Position numbers and translations under genes: made by a program. From Acidicapsa ligni (GTDB taxonomy: Bacteria; Acidobacteriota; Terriglobia; Terriglobales; Acidobacteriaceae): DNA of 64,000 nucleotides. Below the pieces are notes generated by a model. It saw only the letters and a program-made list of their open reading frames with translations. It was not told the DNA's origin and ran no database searches. This document shows positions 34,101 through 42,822 of this stretch, in pieces; the first letter of the stretch is position 1; every line of letters starts with the position of its first letter. The DNA lies in the NCBI RefSeq assembly GCF_025685655.1, contig NZ_JAGSYG010000009.1:124001-188000 (forward strand), given 5' to 3'.

Positions 34101-34496
34101 ATGGAAAAACGAAACACAAGACAAAAGGCAGCCATCAGAGACGCATTCACTGAAGCGGATAGGCCCCTTTCGCCAGAGGAGGCGCTGAGCGGCGCTCAGC
34201 AATTCTATCCGGCTCTTGGTGTCGCGACGGTCTACCGCAACATTCAGGCGCTGATCGAGGAGGGCTGGCTGCAAGAGGTTGCAATTCCCGGTGACTCCAC
34301 GCGATATGAGGTCGCAGGAAAAGCGCACCATCATCATTTCCAATGTAACGAGTGCCGCAAATTATATGAGCTTGAGGGATGCGTCCCAAAATTCAAGCCG
34401 AGACTTCCACGCGGCTTTCGAGTTACCGGCCATGAGTTCTTTCTCTATGGAACATGCGCGAGTTGCCGAATTGAATCCCCTGAAGCTCAGGCTTAA
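34101..34496 (+). CDS. Fur-family regulator, probably Zur-like
   Basis: 131 residues. The winged helix is about 1-75 (LGVATVYRNIQALIEEGWLQEV). The dimer domain carries HHHHFQCNECRKLYELEGC and a final CASC, the two CxxC pairs of the structural zinc site plus a His-rich sensory patch. It is the last gene on the plus arm of the metal locus and is the natural candidate for binding the 31304-31331 palindrome. Zur, Nur and Fur cannot be separated by sequence alone; the COG0523 neighbour favours Zur. Confidence 0.88.
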   Translation: MEKRNTRQKAAIRDAFTEADRPLSPEEALSGAQQFYPALGVATVYRNIQALIEEGWLQEVAIPGDSTRYEVAGKAHHHHFQCNECRKLYELEGCVPKFKPRLPRGFRVTGHEFFLYGTCASCRIESPEAQA

Positions 34497-34614
34497 AATC
34501 ACTTGCGGTTGACGAAACGATTCGCACCCAGAATGTCTTCTCGCATAGTTTTGACCATTTCTTCATATAGCGCGAGTGGGCATCCCCGTTATGCTAGAAA
34601 ATGGTCTTTCTACA

Positions 34615-35292
34615 ATGAATGTACTGGTCATCGAAGATGACAATAGAATTGCGAGCCTCGTCGAACGCGCACTGACAGAAGAGGGGCATCGTGTCACCGT
34701 GTCAGACAACGGACGGCAGGGTGCAGCCATGCTTCTCTCGGGGAGATTCGACGCTACCCTGCTCGATATACTTCTTCCCGAGATGGATGGGTTTGAGGTT
34801 CTGGAACAGGTGCGCGCCAGGCACTGCAAAACTCCGATATTGGTTTTGACGGCTGTCGATGCAGTCCCCAAGATTTTGCGTGCGTTCGATCTAGGCGCGG
34901 ATGACTATCTCGTAAAACCTTTCATCCTGGAGATTCTCCTGGCGCGTGTTAGTGCCATTGCGCGACGCGTTGCAACGATAGATCTGCCTCCGGTGACCGC
35001 TGCAGGCGTTACGCTTGATCGTGGTCGTCGACTGGCTATACGTCATGGCAAAGAGATTGCCCTCACACGAAAGCAATTTGAGCTGCTTGAAACACTCATC
35101 CGGCATAAGGGCCTGATTACCACTCGCGAACAATTGATCGAAGCAGGATGGGGACTTAGCGCAGACGTGAAGGAAAACACCCTGGATGTTTACATCCACG
35201 GCCTGCGATCAAAGCTGGAAGATCAGTCCGATAAAGGGCAGCCGCTTATCAGAACTGTTCACGGATCCGGTTATATGTTCGTGGCGGTTTAG
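34615..35292 (+). CDS. OmpR/PmrA-family response regulator
   Basis: 225 residues from ATG 34615 (an ATG at 34591 and the open frame from 34576 are alternatives). The receiver has acceptor Asp51 (LLDILLPEMDG) and Lys in DYLVKPF; the winged-helix DNA-binding domain (about 130-225) ends in RTVHGSGYMFVAV. The histidine kinase starts one base after its stop codon. The tandem CTTAA box downstream at 36727-36764 is of the type bound by PmrA/QseB regulators, which suggests a target. Confidence 0.93.
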   Translation: MNVLVIEDDNRIASLVERALTEEGHRVTVSDNGRQGAAMLLSGRFDATLLDILLPEMDGFEVLEQVRARHCKTPILVLTAVDAVPKILRAFDLGADDYLVKPFILEILLARVSAIARRVATIDLPPVTAAGVTLDRGRRLAIRHGKEIALTRKQFELLETLIRHKGLITTREQLIEAGWGLSADVKENTLDVYIHGLRSKLEDQSDKGQPLIRTVHGSGYMFVAV

Positions 35293-35293
35293 C

Positions 35294-36718
35294 ATGGGTA
35301 GCCTTTCTGTTCGTGCGAAGCTTATGCTTTTCTATTTCCTGGTCACCCTGACCGGGCTTTTGATCTTTGGACTTATGTCCTTTGGAGCTCTTCAATATGC
35401 GCTGCTGCAAGGGAAAAAGACACACCTACAGGGCCGTGAAGATCGCTTGATTGCTCTACTCAAGGAAAATAAAGCAAAGGGCGTTAAAGAGTCTCTGGGC
35501 GAGCAACTTCGCAACTACGCACTCGTAACTCACGAAGGAAACTTATTTCACATACACAATCTGGATGGCAGTGTTTTCTTCCCTACGGAGGGGATCAGGC
35601 AGGACTGGACGCTGTCTATTAAAAACGATTGCTCGCGTCCGGTATTTAGTTCGGTAGTTCTCGACAAACAGCCCGCCCTGGTTATGTGCCATATGATTTT
35701 GATGGACGGTCGCATGGTCCGCTTACATATAGGTGGCTCTCTGGATGAAGAGACTTACATTTTGCGGGAGTACCGCGATGCACTTCTTCTGCTAATGCCC
35801 GCGCTGTTATTTCTCTCGTCAGTGAGTGGATACTTTCTGAGCCGACACGCATTGAAGCCTGTCGATCGAATGACTCGTGCGGCGCTTGAAATCGGAATCG
35901 GAAATCTATCGCAGCGGCTCCCAGTCCCAGCAGCAAAGGATGAAATTCAACACCTCGCTGTAGCTTGGAACCAACTTCTCGCCAGGCTTGACGCGGCTGT
36001 TTCTCGCCTTAGCCAATTTTCTGCGGATGCTTCGCATGACCTCAGAACATCGATCACAGTCATGCTTGCTACCGCCCAGTTATCTCTACATCGGCATCGC
36101 TCCGAAGAAGAATATCGTGATGCACTCGGGAAGATTGTTACAGAGTGCAGGACCGCTTCCACACTGCTGGATGCGCTTCTCTCACTTGCTCAGAGCGATA
36201 ACTTCGTCCACGAAGTTGCATTCAAGAAGATTGATCTTTGCGAGTTAGTAGTAAGTGGCTGCAGGCGTGTCGAGGATCTCGCTGAATCGAGTGGAATCCT
36301 TTTGGATTGGCATCTGCCACCCGAGACGATCTACATCGAAGGGGATGAATTACTACTACAGCGTCTGCTGGGAATACTACTGGATAACGCGATTCGCTAT
36401 ACGCCAGGATCGGGTGAGATTCGCGCAGAAGTCTCGCTCGCTGCGAATAACGCATTGGTGACGGTACGTGATACGGGTGTTGGTATGTCAGAGGATATAC
36501 GCTTGCACGTCTTCGATCGCTTCTATCAGGCCGATCTGCGGGAAAGAAAATCAAAAGCCGGCAACGGCCTTGGCTTGTCGATTGGCAGATGGATCGCAGA
36601 TGCTCATGGTGCGGAACTGACGGTAGAGAGTACTCCACAAGAGGGCTCCGTCTTCCAGATCAAGTTTCCTATTAAAGCGACGTTATCGCCGATGGAACCG
36701 GCATTTGTAAAGAAGTGA
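35294..36718 (+). CDS. Sensor histidine kinase
   Basis: 474 residues from ATG 35294, one base after the regulator's stop. TM1 is at about 9-30, a periplasmic sensor of about 130 residues follows, TM2 at about 163-183, then HAMP (about 185-235). The HisKA box is SADASHDLRTSI with His248; Pro of the usual HELRTP is Ser here. The ATPase domain has N (DNAIRY), G1 (DTGVGM), F (FDRFYQ) and G2 (GNGLGLSIG) boxes. Signal unknown; the periplasmic part has two cysteines (in KNDCSRP and LVMCHMI). Confidence 0.92.
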   Translation: MGSLSVRAKLMLFYFLVTLTGLLIFGLMSFGALQYALLQGKKTHLQGREDRLIALLKENKAKGVKESLGEQLRNYALVTHEGNLFHIHNLDGSVFFPTEGIRQDWTLSIKNDCSRPVFSSVVLDKQPALVMCHMILMDGRMVRLHIGGSLDEETYILREYRDALLLLMPALLFLSSVSGYFLSRHALKPVDRMTRAALEIGIGNLSQRLPVPAAKDEIQHLAVAWNQLLARLDAAVSRLSQFSADASHDLRTSITVMLATAQLSLHRHRSEEEYRDALGKIVTECRTASTLLDALLSLAQSDNFVHEVAFKKIDLCELVVSGCRRVEDLAESSGILLDWHLPPETIYIEGDELLLQRLLGILLDNAIRYTPGSGEIRAEVSLAANNALVTVRDTGVGMSEDIRLHVFDRFYQADLRERKSKAGNGLGLSIGRWIADAHGAELTVESTPQEGSVFQIKFPIKATLSPMEPAFVKK

Positions 36719-36726
36719 AGATTAAA

Positions 36727-36764
36727 CTTAAGGTTGCTGAAATAAACCTTAAATCCACCTTAAG
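36727..36764 (+). promoter_or_regulatory. PmrA/QseB-like tandem CTTAA box
   Basis: CTTAAG at 36727-36732, CTTAAA at 36748-36753 and CTTAAG at 36759-36764. The last two are separated by exactly five bases (CTTAA repeats on an 11-base pitch), as in PmrA boxes, and the first is 21 bases upstream, about two helical turns. The site precedes the acid phosphatase (36870) and lies directly downstream of the two-component pair, so autoregulation of neighbouring target genes is likely. Confidence 0.6.
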
Positions 36765-36869
36765 ATCAAGTCTTATTTTGAAAAATCCACACTCAAATCT
36801 CAATATTCACATTGCAGTAACTTAGCAGACTTCCGGTATTCACAATACGACCTTACGCTCAGTTTCACT

Positions 36870-37643
36870 ATGAGACAAAAATGCCTCACAGCGAGCCTGG
36901 CCATTCTGATGATCAGCACTTGCTTATACGGACAGACGTCGTCTGCGACTTCTCCGGCAACGAAAGCAACTTCCAAAGCATCGTCGATTCATTCGGCTTA
37001 CTATCTCCAATCCCTCTCACTTCACCTCGATCTAATTCTGCCTCTGCCTCCCGCCAAGAGCTCAGATACAACCACCACTGAACTTGCGGAGCTGCACCGT
37101 ATCGAAGCCAGCCGTACGCCGGAGCAGGTAGCGCAGGCGCAGGCAGATGATCACGAACAGGACATCTTCATCTTCAGGACAGTGATGGGACCAGACTTCT
37201 CTGCTGAGTCTCTGCCTATCACTGCCGCACTATCTGCTCATGTTCACCAAGATGAAGGTGCAGCAGCCGATCCGCTCAAGAGTATCTATCGTCGCTCTCG
37301 CCCATATCAGGTGGATAACACTCTGCATCCGGTATGCGCGCTAACTTCAGAGCCGACTTCTTATCCAAGCGGACATTCACTATCCGGCTATCTGCTTGCC
37401 TTCACTCTTGTGCAGATTGTCCCCGAGAAACGTCAGCAGATCTTTGACCGTGCTGATGAGTATGCGCACAACCGCCTGGTGTGCGGGGTTCACTATGCCA
37501 GCGATACCGAGGCAAGCCGCAAGACGGCCTACGCCGTATTTGGTTCATTGATGGCTTCACCCCGATTTCAACAAGACCTTGCAGCAGCACGTGAAGAGAC
37601 GCGCCGCAAGCTCGGTCTTTCTCCGTCAGCGCCTCTGCAATAA
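36870..37643 (+). CDS. Secreted class A acid phosphatase (PAP2 superfamily)
   Basis: 257 residues with a signal peptide (about 1-22). The PAP2 signature is complete apart from one change: KSIYRRSRP (K-x6-R-P), YPSGHS, and NRLVCGVHYASD, which keeps His and Asp but has Asn where class A enzymes usually have Ser in S-R-x5-H. It should hydrolyse phosphomonoesters in the periplasm by a phospho-His intermediate. A CTTAA box lies upstream and a TonB receptor downstream, so it may liberate phosphate or an organic moiety for uptake. Confidence 0.9.
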   Translation: MRQKCLTASLAILMISTCLYGQTSSATSPATKATSKASSIHSAYYLQSLSLHLDLILPLPPAKSSDTTTTELAELHRIEASRTPEQVAQAQADDHEQDIFIFRTVMGPDFSAESLPITAALSAHVHQDEGAAADPLKSIYRRSRPYQVDNTLHPVCALTSEPTSYPSGHSLSGYLLAFTLVQIVPEKRQQIFDRADEYAHNRLVCGVHYASDTEASRKTAYAVFGSLMASPRFQQDLAAAREETRRKLGLSPSAPLQ

Positions 37644-37731
37644 AGCAGAGAACGAGGAATTGTCTCTCGCACTTCGCTGACAATATCGCCTTTAACTTAG
37701 TTACTTGATTGATTTCCTACAGGAGGAATTT

Positions 37732-40446
37732 GTGACTCGAACCAAACTCTACCGCTGGAGCGCACCGCTATTGCTCAGCATATGCGCTCTTTTATTTTCC
37801 ATCGTGCCAGTATCGCTGCATGCTCAGAGCAGCGACGCCAGCCTCGCTGGAACCGTCACGGACGCTAAAGGCGGTGCGCTTCCGAATGCAACCGTAAATG
37901 TGAAGAAGGATTCAACCAGCGATGTTCGCACAGTAAAAGCTGATGCCCAGGGACACTTCTCCATCAGCGGCATAGCCTCAGGCCGCTACACGATTGAGAT
38001 CACAGCCCCGGGGTTTAGCGTCAACAGCCGCGTTGTGCAACTCGTCGCAGGGCAGGATCAGGATATCTCTATCGCTCTGACCGTAGGCGATGTATCGCAG
38101 CAGGTGCTGGTTGAGGCTAACTCCGTTGGTTCTGTTGCTGCGGCATTGGCACCTATGGACGCGTTGCTAGAGGCTCGTTCTGCGCGCACTGAGATCACTC
38201 AGGCTTTCATTCAGAACTTTACTTCTCCCGTGTCTGACTTCGGTGAAGCGGTAGAAATGGCTCCGGGCACATTTACCACGAACGGCAATGGCGTCGGCCT
38301 TGGCCAATCTGCTACGTTCTTCCGTGGATTTCCCGATGGTAACTACGACATCGATTTTGACGGTATCCCGTTCTATGACACCAACACTCCTACGCACCAT
38401 TCCTGGGCTTTTTTCCCATCGCAATTTTTAGGTGGAATCGACTTTGATCGCAGCCCGGGCACTGCATCCACGATCGGACCTACGCCATTCGGAGGTTCCA
38501 TTCACCTACTCTCCAAGGATCTTTCCCCTGTTAAGAATGTCCGTGGACAATTCGCTTATGGTTCGTTCAATACGTATCTTTACGATGGCGAATACGATTC
38601 CGGCAATGTTCTGCCGAATCATAAACTGAATTACCAAATTGACGTGCATCATCTGCAATCCGATGGCTATCAGACTTTCAACCATCAGACACGGAATGCC
38701 GGAGCCATCAAGGTTCAATACAAGCTGTCAGATAAGACCATGATTACTGGCTTTTCCGGCGTTATCTGGCTCGATGCCAACACGCCTAACTTTTCTGCTA
38801 CGCGCTGCCAGATGTTCGGTGCGACCAGCGCATATACCTGCACAGGAACACTGGCTCCATTCGCAGGGTCAGGTCTGAACTTCCTGCTTACGAACAATTC
38901 TGACCCGGTCAACTATCTCGATAACAAGTACAACTCCTACCATGTACCGACCGATTTTGAATATGTTGGTCTGCATACCGAGCTGCCGCATAACATCACT
39001 GTCGACGTGAAGCCATACACCTATAACTACGACAACTCAGAGCTATATTCAAACGCGACTCCAATCACGGAACAGGCTACCATCAATGGCTCAAAGACTT
39101 ACATGGGTCTGAACATTGCTCCATGCAATATCCCTGTCACGAAAAAAGGCGTTACTGCGATCCCTTGCGCTGTGGATAAGTACAACAGCTATCGCAAGTA
39201 CGGCGAAACATCGACTGTCAGCCAGACCTCGCGATTCGGCGTGTTTCGCGCTGGCATGTGGTATGAGTGGGCAGATACCAACCGTCACCAATTCCCTACC
39301 GACCCGCTTAACAATTGGGCAGATCAACCTCTGTCAAATTTCAACGAGCAGTTCTGGACTAACTCTTACCAGCCCTATGTCGAGTATGAGTTCCACGTTA
39401 CGAAGGCTCTGAACATCACTGCCGGCACCAAATTTTCTCACTACAACATCGCCACTAAACAGTTTGCTGACGACGGCAAGACCATTGGCGGCCTTGGCAC
39501 GAACGACCCATCTACCTTCATCACCAATAGCGGCAGCTACTCTGCCTGGTTGCCATCTCTCGATGCAAACTACCGCATTCGGAGCAACTGGTCTGCATAC
39601 GGTCAGGTTGCCACGGGCAGCGTAGTGCCGCCCAGCAGTGTTTTCGATTATGCCCAGAACGCAGCGGGTATTCCGGTCAAAACACTCCCCAAGCAACAGC
39701 GCTCAACCACCTACCAGACAGGTACGGTGTTCAAGCTCAAGCGTGTTACATTCGATGCGGATTTTTATCACATCCGTTTCCAGAACAGCTACTCTTCAGT
39801 AGACGATGCCAGCGGCGAGCCGATCTACTATCTGCAGCCCAGTTCCATCACCAAGGGCTTTGAGGCTGAGAGCAATATCTATATTGGCCGCGGTCTCAGC
39901 GCCTATCTCAACGCATCGGTTGGACGCGCCACTTACACGGGAACGCTGAGCGTTAACTGCGCTCCGTCTAAGTGCACCGGCGCACCGATCACTGTTACCG
40001 CGCCCTCTGGTCTATGGGTCGCGAATACGCCATCCGACGTTGAGACAGAGGGTGTTACGTATCAGCACAAGGGTTGGGATGTCGCCGTGTTCAACAAGCG
40101 CGTTGGCACTCTCTACCAGGACAACGCGGCTTATCACAATCAGGCCACTATCGATCCATTCACACTTACGAACGTTTACTTCAACTACACGCTTCGGACT
40201 GGTGGACACTTCGACCAGACCAAGTTTCGTCTGAGCTTCAATAACCTGTTCGATGAGCACAACATTACTGGTGTAAAGATTGCCGGTTCTGCGCTCACTC
40301 AAACGATCTCCGCGAATGGCACGACATACACCGATCCATTCAACACCACTGGCCCCACGCCGATCTCCGGTGGCGACAACGTGAGCATACTCCCGGGACG
40401 CAGCGTCATGCTTGCGGTAACCTTCGGATTTTCTCCGAAGAAATAA
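37732..40446 (+). CDS. TonB-dependent receptor with CarboxypepD-reg-like domain
   Basis: 904 residues from the GTG at 37732, seven bases after AGGAGG; the frame upstream to 37705 is ignored. A signal peptide (about 1-34) ends near LHAQ. A carboxypeptidase-regulatory-like domain follows (SLAGTVTDAKGGALPNATVNV, about 38-115), then a plug (about 150-260) and an outer-membrane beta-barrel ending in aromatic Phe (VTFGFSPKK). No TonB box can be assigned with certainty. Substrate unknown. It is 89 bases after the acid phosphatase, probably in the same operon with the histidine phosphatase. Confidence 0.9.
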   Translation: MTRTKLYRWSAPLLLSICALLFSIVPVSLHAQSSDASLAGTVTDAKGGALPNATVNVKKDSTSDVRTVKADAQGHFSISGIASGRYTIEITAPGFSVNSRVVQLVAGQDQDISIALTVGDVSQQVLVEANSVGSVAAALAPMDALLEARSARTEITQAFIQNFTSPVSDFGEAVEMAPGTFTTNGNGVGLGQSATFFRGFPDGNYDIDFDGIPFYDTNTPTHHSWAFFPSQFLGGIDFDRSPGTASTIGPTPFGGSIHLLSKDLSPVKNVRGQFAYGSFNTYLYDGEYDSGNVLPNHKLNYQIDVHHLQSDGYQTFNHQTRNAGAIKVQYKLSDKTMITGFSGVIWLDANTPNFSATRCQMFGATSAYTCTGTLAPFAGSGLNFLLTNNSDPVNYLDNKYNSYHVPTDFEYVGLHTELPHNITVDVKPYTYNYDNSELYSNATPITEQATINGSKTYMGLNIAPCNIPVTKKGVTAIPCAVDKYNSYRKYGETSTVSQTSRFGVFRAGMWYEWADTNRHQFPTDPLNNWADQPLSNFNEQFWTNSYQPYVEYEFHVTKALNITAGTKFSHYNIATKQFADDGKTIGGLGTNDPSTFITNSGSYSAWLPSLDANYRIRSNWSAYGQVATGSVVPPSSVFDYAQNAAGIPVKTLPKQQRSTTYQTGTVFKLKRVTFDADFYHIRFQNSYSSVDDASGEPIYYLQPSSITKGFEAESNIYIGRGLSAYLNASVGRATYTGTLSVNCAPSKCTGAPITVTAPSGLWVANTPSDVETEGVTYQHKGWDVAVFNKRVGTLYQDNAAYHNQATIDPFTLTNVYFNYTLRTGGHFDQTKFRLSFNNLFDEHNITGVKIAGSALTQTISANGTTYTDPFNTTGPTPISGGDNVSILPGRSVMLAVTFGFSPKK

Positions 40447-40455
40447 GCGTCATGC

Positions 40456-40501
40456 AACGATGGGCCGTGTCACCGGATTACTCCGGGGCCGGCCCATCGT
40501 T
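40456..40501 (+). terminator. Hairpin after the TonB receptor
   Basis: AACGATGGGCC (40456-40466) pairs with GGCCCATCGTT (40491-40501), and CCGG inside pairs with CCGG. There is no T-tract, so partial termination or RNA processing between the receptor and the histidine phosphatase is possible. Confidence 0.6.
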
Positions 40502-40538
40502 CATGGCAAATTATCATCAGAAGCAAGAGAGGCATCCG

Positions 40539-41129
40539 ATGCGATCCAAGTTTATTCTCGCCATTCTAGCCTTATGCGCCATTTACTCCACATCTGGGTG
40601 GGCACAATCAGCACAGAACTATCTTGCGAATAATACGGTGCTTATCGTTCGCCATGCAGAAAAGCCTGTAGAAGGCACGGGGCTGACTCCAATGGGAGAG
40701 GCACGCGCACAGCTTTACGCAAAGTACTTCGTACCGTTCCAGGAGGATGGGCTCTCTATCTCCGTCGATTGCCTGTATGCGGGGGCCGACTCGAAGAAGA
40801 GTATGCGTCCGCGATTAACGCTTGAGCCGCTAAGCAAAGCTACGGGACTACCTCTTCATCATGAGGTGGGCACAAAAGATCCCGAAGCGCTTGTACTTGA
40901 ACTGACAAAGGAAGCGCACGGCCAGCATCCGCTCATTGCATGGCGACATAGTGAGATACCGGCACTACTGACTGCATTTGGAGTTGTGCCTGAGACCGTT
41001 TTGCCAAACAGCAAATGGCCAGACGATATCTTTGACTGGGTGATCTTACTTAGCATTGGTCCGGACGGCAAGGTGACGTCGGCGAAACTTATCCATGAGC
41101 ACCTGACAGTTCCGGTATCAACACCTTAG
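40539..41129 (+). CDS. Secreted histidine-phosphatase family protein
   Basis: 196 residues from ATG 40539, which gives a clean signal peptide (MRSKFILAILALCAIYSTSGWAQ rather than the longer upstream frame). The phosphohistidine motif is LIVRHAEKP and the second catalytic His is in AWRHSEIP. This is a short member, so substrate choice is open; the pairing with a second periplasmic phosphatase and a TonB receptor suggests organic-phosphate use. A clear terminator follows. Confidence 0.85.
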   Translation: MRSKFILAILALCAIYSTSGWAQSAQNYLANNTVLIVRHAEKPVEGTGLTPMGEARAQLYAKYFVPFQEDGLSISVDCLYAGADSKKSMRPRLTLEPLSKATGLPLHHEVGTKDPEALVLELTKEAHGQHPLIAWRHSEIPALLTAFGVVPETVLPNSKWPDDIFDWVILLSIGPDGKVTSAKLIHEHLTVPVSTP

Positions 41130-41151
41130 ATCCAATGCTGATAACAGAACA

Positions 41152-41189
41152 GGGCAGGCCGATGTAGAAGGCCTGCCCTCAATTTTTTT
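41152..41189 (+). terminator. Intrinsic terminator of the phosphatase operon
   Basis: GGGCAGGCC (41152-41160) pairs with GGCCTGCCC (41170-41178) around a nine-base loop; seven T follow at 41183-41189. Confidence 0.92.
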
Positions 41190-41331
41190 GAATAAGATGG
41201 ATACTGATAAAGTGGCAAAGACAGCATTTTAGACTCTATATTCCTTTTCTCGAATCAATAGTTTATAAACTCCACAGAGACTGGCAGGATTTAACTCTCG
41301 TCTATACGCCATCCGTCGAGGAGATTACTGA

Positions 41332-42798
41332 ATGGGGTTGAACCTTGTCGATCTTGCGGTGATCGTTGCTTACCTTACGGGCGTTACACTTTTCGGTCTA
41401 CGATTTCGCAAGAAACAACGAACGCTCAAAGATTATTTCCTCGCAGACAATACGATCCCCTGGTGGGCGATTTCACTTTCTATTGTCGCGGCAGAAACAA
41501 GTACACTCACCATCATCAGCGTGCCAGGCCTGGCTTACGAAAAGGACTTTCGCTTTCTGCAACTCGTGATCGGCTATCTTATCGGTCGCGCCGTTGTTAG
41601 TTTTTTATTTATTCCACAATATTTTTGCGGCGAACTGGTTACGGCGTATCAACTGATAGAGAGTCGCTTTGGGGAGCGACTTAGATCGCTTACTGCGGGG
41701 CTTTTTCTTGTAACACGTGCTGCGGCTGAAGGCGTGCGAGTTTTTGCCGTAGCCATTGTGGTGGGGATCGCTCTCTCAAGTCTTCTTGCCGGGCTTACCA
41801 GCTTTGAAAGAGACATTACAGCGATTGCTATCGTTACGCTGCTGACGCTGGTGTATACATTCGAAGGCGGCATGGCGGCCGTGATCTGGACCGATGTCAT
41901 TCAACTGAGTATCTATGTGACAGGCACGATTGTGGGCTTCTTCACGATACTGCATCTCGTGCCAGGCGGATGGGGAACGGTGCATACGATTGCTGTGAAT
42001 GCGCATAAGTTCCAAGTCTTTGATTTTTCCTGGAGCTTATTCACTACCTATACGCTGTGGTCTGGAGTTATCGGCGGCGCATTTTTAACGATGGCGAGTC
42101 ATGGTACGGATCAGTTGATTGTGCAACGATTGCTATCGGCGCGCAGTGAGCGCGAATCCAAGATGGCGCTGCTTTCAAGTGGAGTTGCGATCCTGTTTCA
42201 GTTCTCTTTATTTCTGCTGATAGGCGCGATGTTATTTGCATTTTATAAGCTCTTTCCTCCGCAGGTTCCGTTTACTCGTACGGATACGATCTTTCCGGTC
42301 TTTGTTGTTACGCACATGCCACATGGAATCAGCGGCCTACTGATTGCTGCTATCCTTGCGGCAGCAATGTCTAACCTGAGCGCCGCATTGAACTCCCTTT
42401 CCTCTACAACGATAGTGGACTTTTATGTAAAGCTTCGTCCGAAGTCTACAGAGTTACGGCGCGTACAGCTATCGCGTATCGTCACTGTTGGTTGGGGTGT
42501 TCTGCTGTTTGCGCTGGCTATATTCGCACGCAATGGAGGCAAGGTGCTTGAGGTTGGCTTGTCCATTGCCTCGGTCGCGTATGGAGCGTTGCTTGGTGTG
42601 TTTCTTCTTGGAGTGCTCACCAGGAGAGCTTCTGAAAGCGGCGCGATGATAGGCATGCTTTGCGGTTTTCTGCTGAGCATGTATCTATGGCTCTTTACTG
42701 GCGTTTCATTTACCTGGTATGTAGTGCTTGGAAGTGCCGCTACTTTCGCTATCGGATATGCTGCCAGTATGGCAATGCCCCGTACAAACACGATATAA
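41332..42798 (+). CDS. Sodium:solute symporter (SSS family), probable amino-sugar transporter
   Basis: 488 residues, about 13 membrane helices. The SSS hallmarks are visible: a N-terminal DYFLADNTIPWWAISLS block, PQYFCGELVTAYQLIESRFG and the helix GGMAAVIWTDVIQ. It is first in an operon with murQ (about 25 bases away), the fused muramidase and NagZ. In gut and soil bacteria such transporters import sialic acid or other sugars, so N-acetylmuramic acid or GlcNAc-MurNAc is a likely substrate here. This is inference from context. Confidence 0.88.
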   Translation: MGLNLVDLAVIVAYLTGVTLFGLRFRKKQRTLKDYFLADNTIPWWAISLSIVAAETSTLTIISVPGLAYEKDFRFLQLVIGYLIGRAVVSFLFIPQYFCGELVTAYQLIESRFGERLRSLTAGLFLVTRAAAEGVRVFAVAIVVGIALSSLLAGLTSFERDITAIAIVTLLTLVYTFEGGMAAVIWTDVIQLSIYVTGTIVGFFTILHLVPGGWGTVHTIAVNAHKFQVFDFSWSLFTTYTLWSGVIGGAFLTMASHGTDQLIVQRLLSARSERESKMALLSSGVAILFQFSLFLLIGAMLFAFYKLFPPQVPFTRTDTIFPVFVVTHMPHGISGLLIAAILAAAMSNLSAALNSLSSTTIVDFYVKLRPKSTELRRVQLSRIVTVGWGVLLFALAIFARNGGKVLEVGLSIASVAYGALLGVFLLGVLTRRASESGAMIGMLCGFLLSMYLWLFTGVSFTWYVVLGSAATFAIGYAASMAMPRTNTI

Positions 42799-42822
42799 GA
42801 CTTCTAAAAATTGAGGATATGC

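Noticed and set aside
36719..36869. A cobalamin-type riboswitch before the phosphatase and TonB receptor
   Set aside because: I searched for the B12-box pattern by eye and did not find it; only CTTAA repeats are present.
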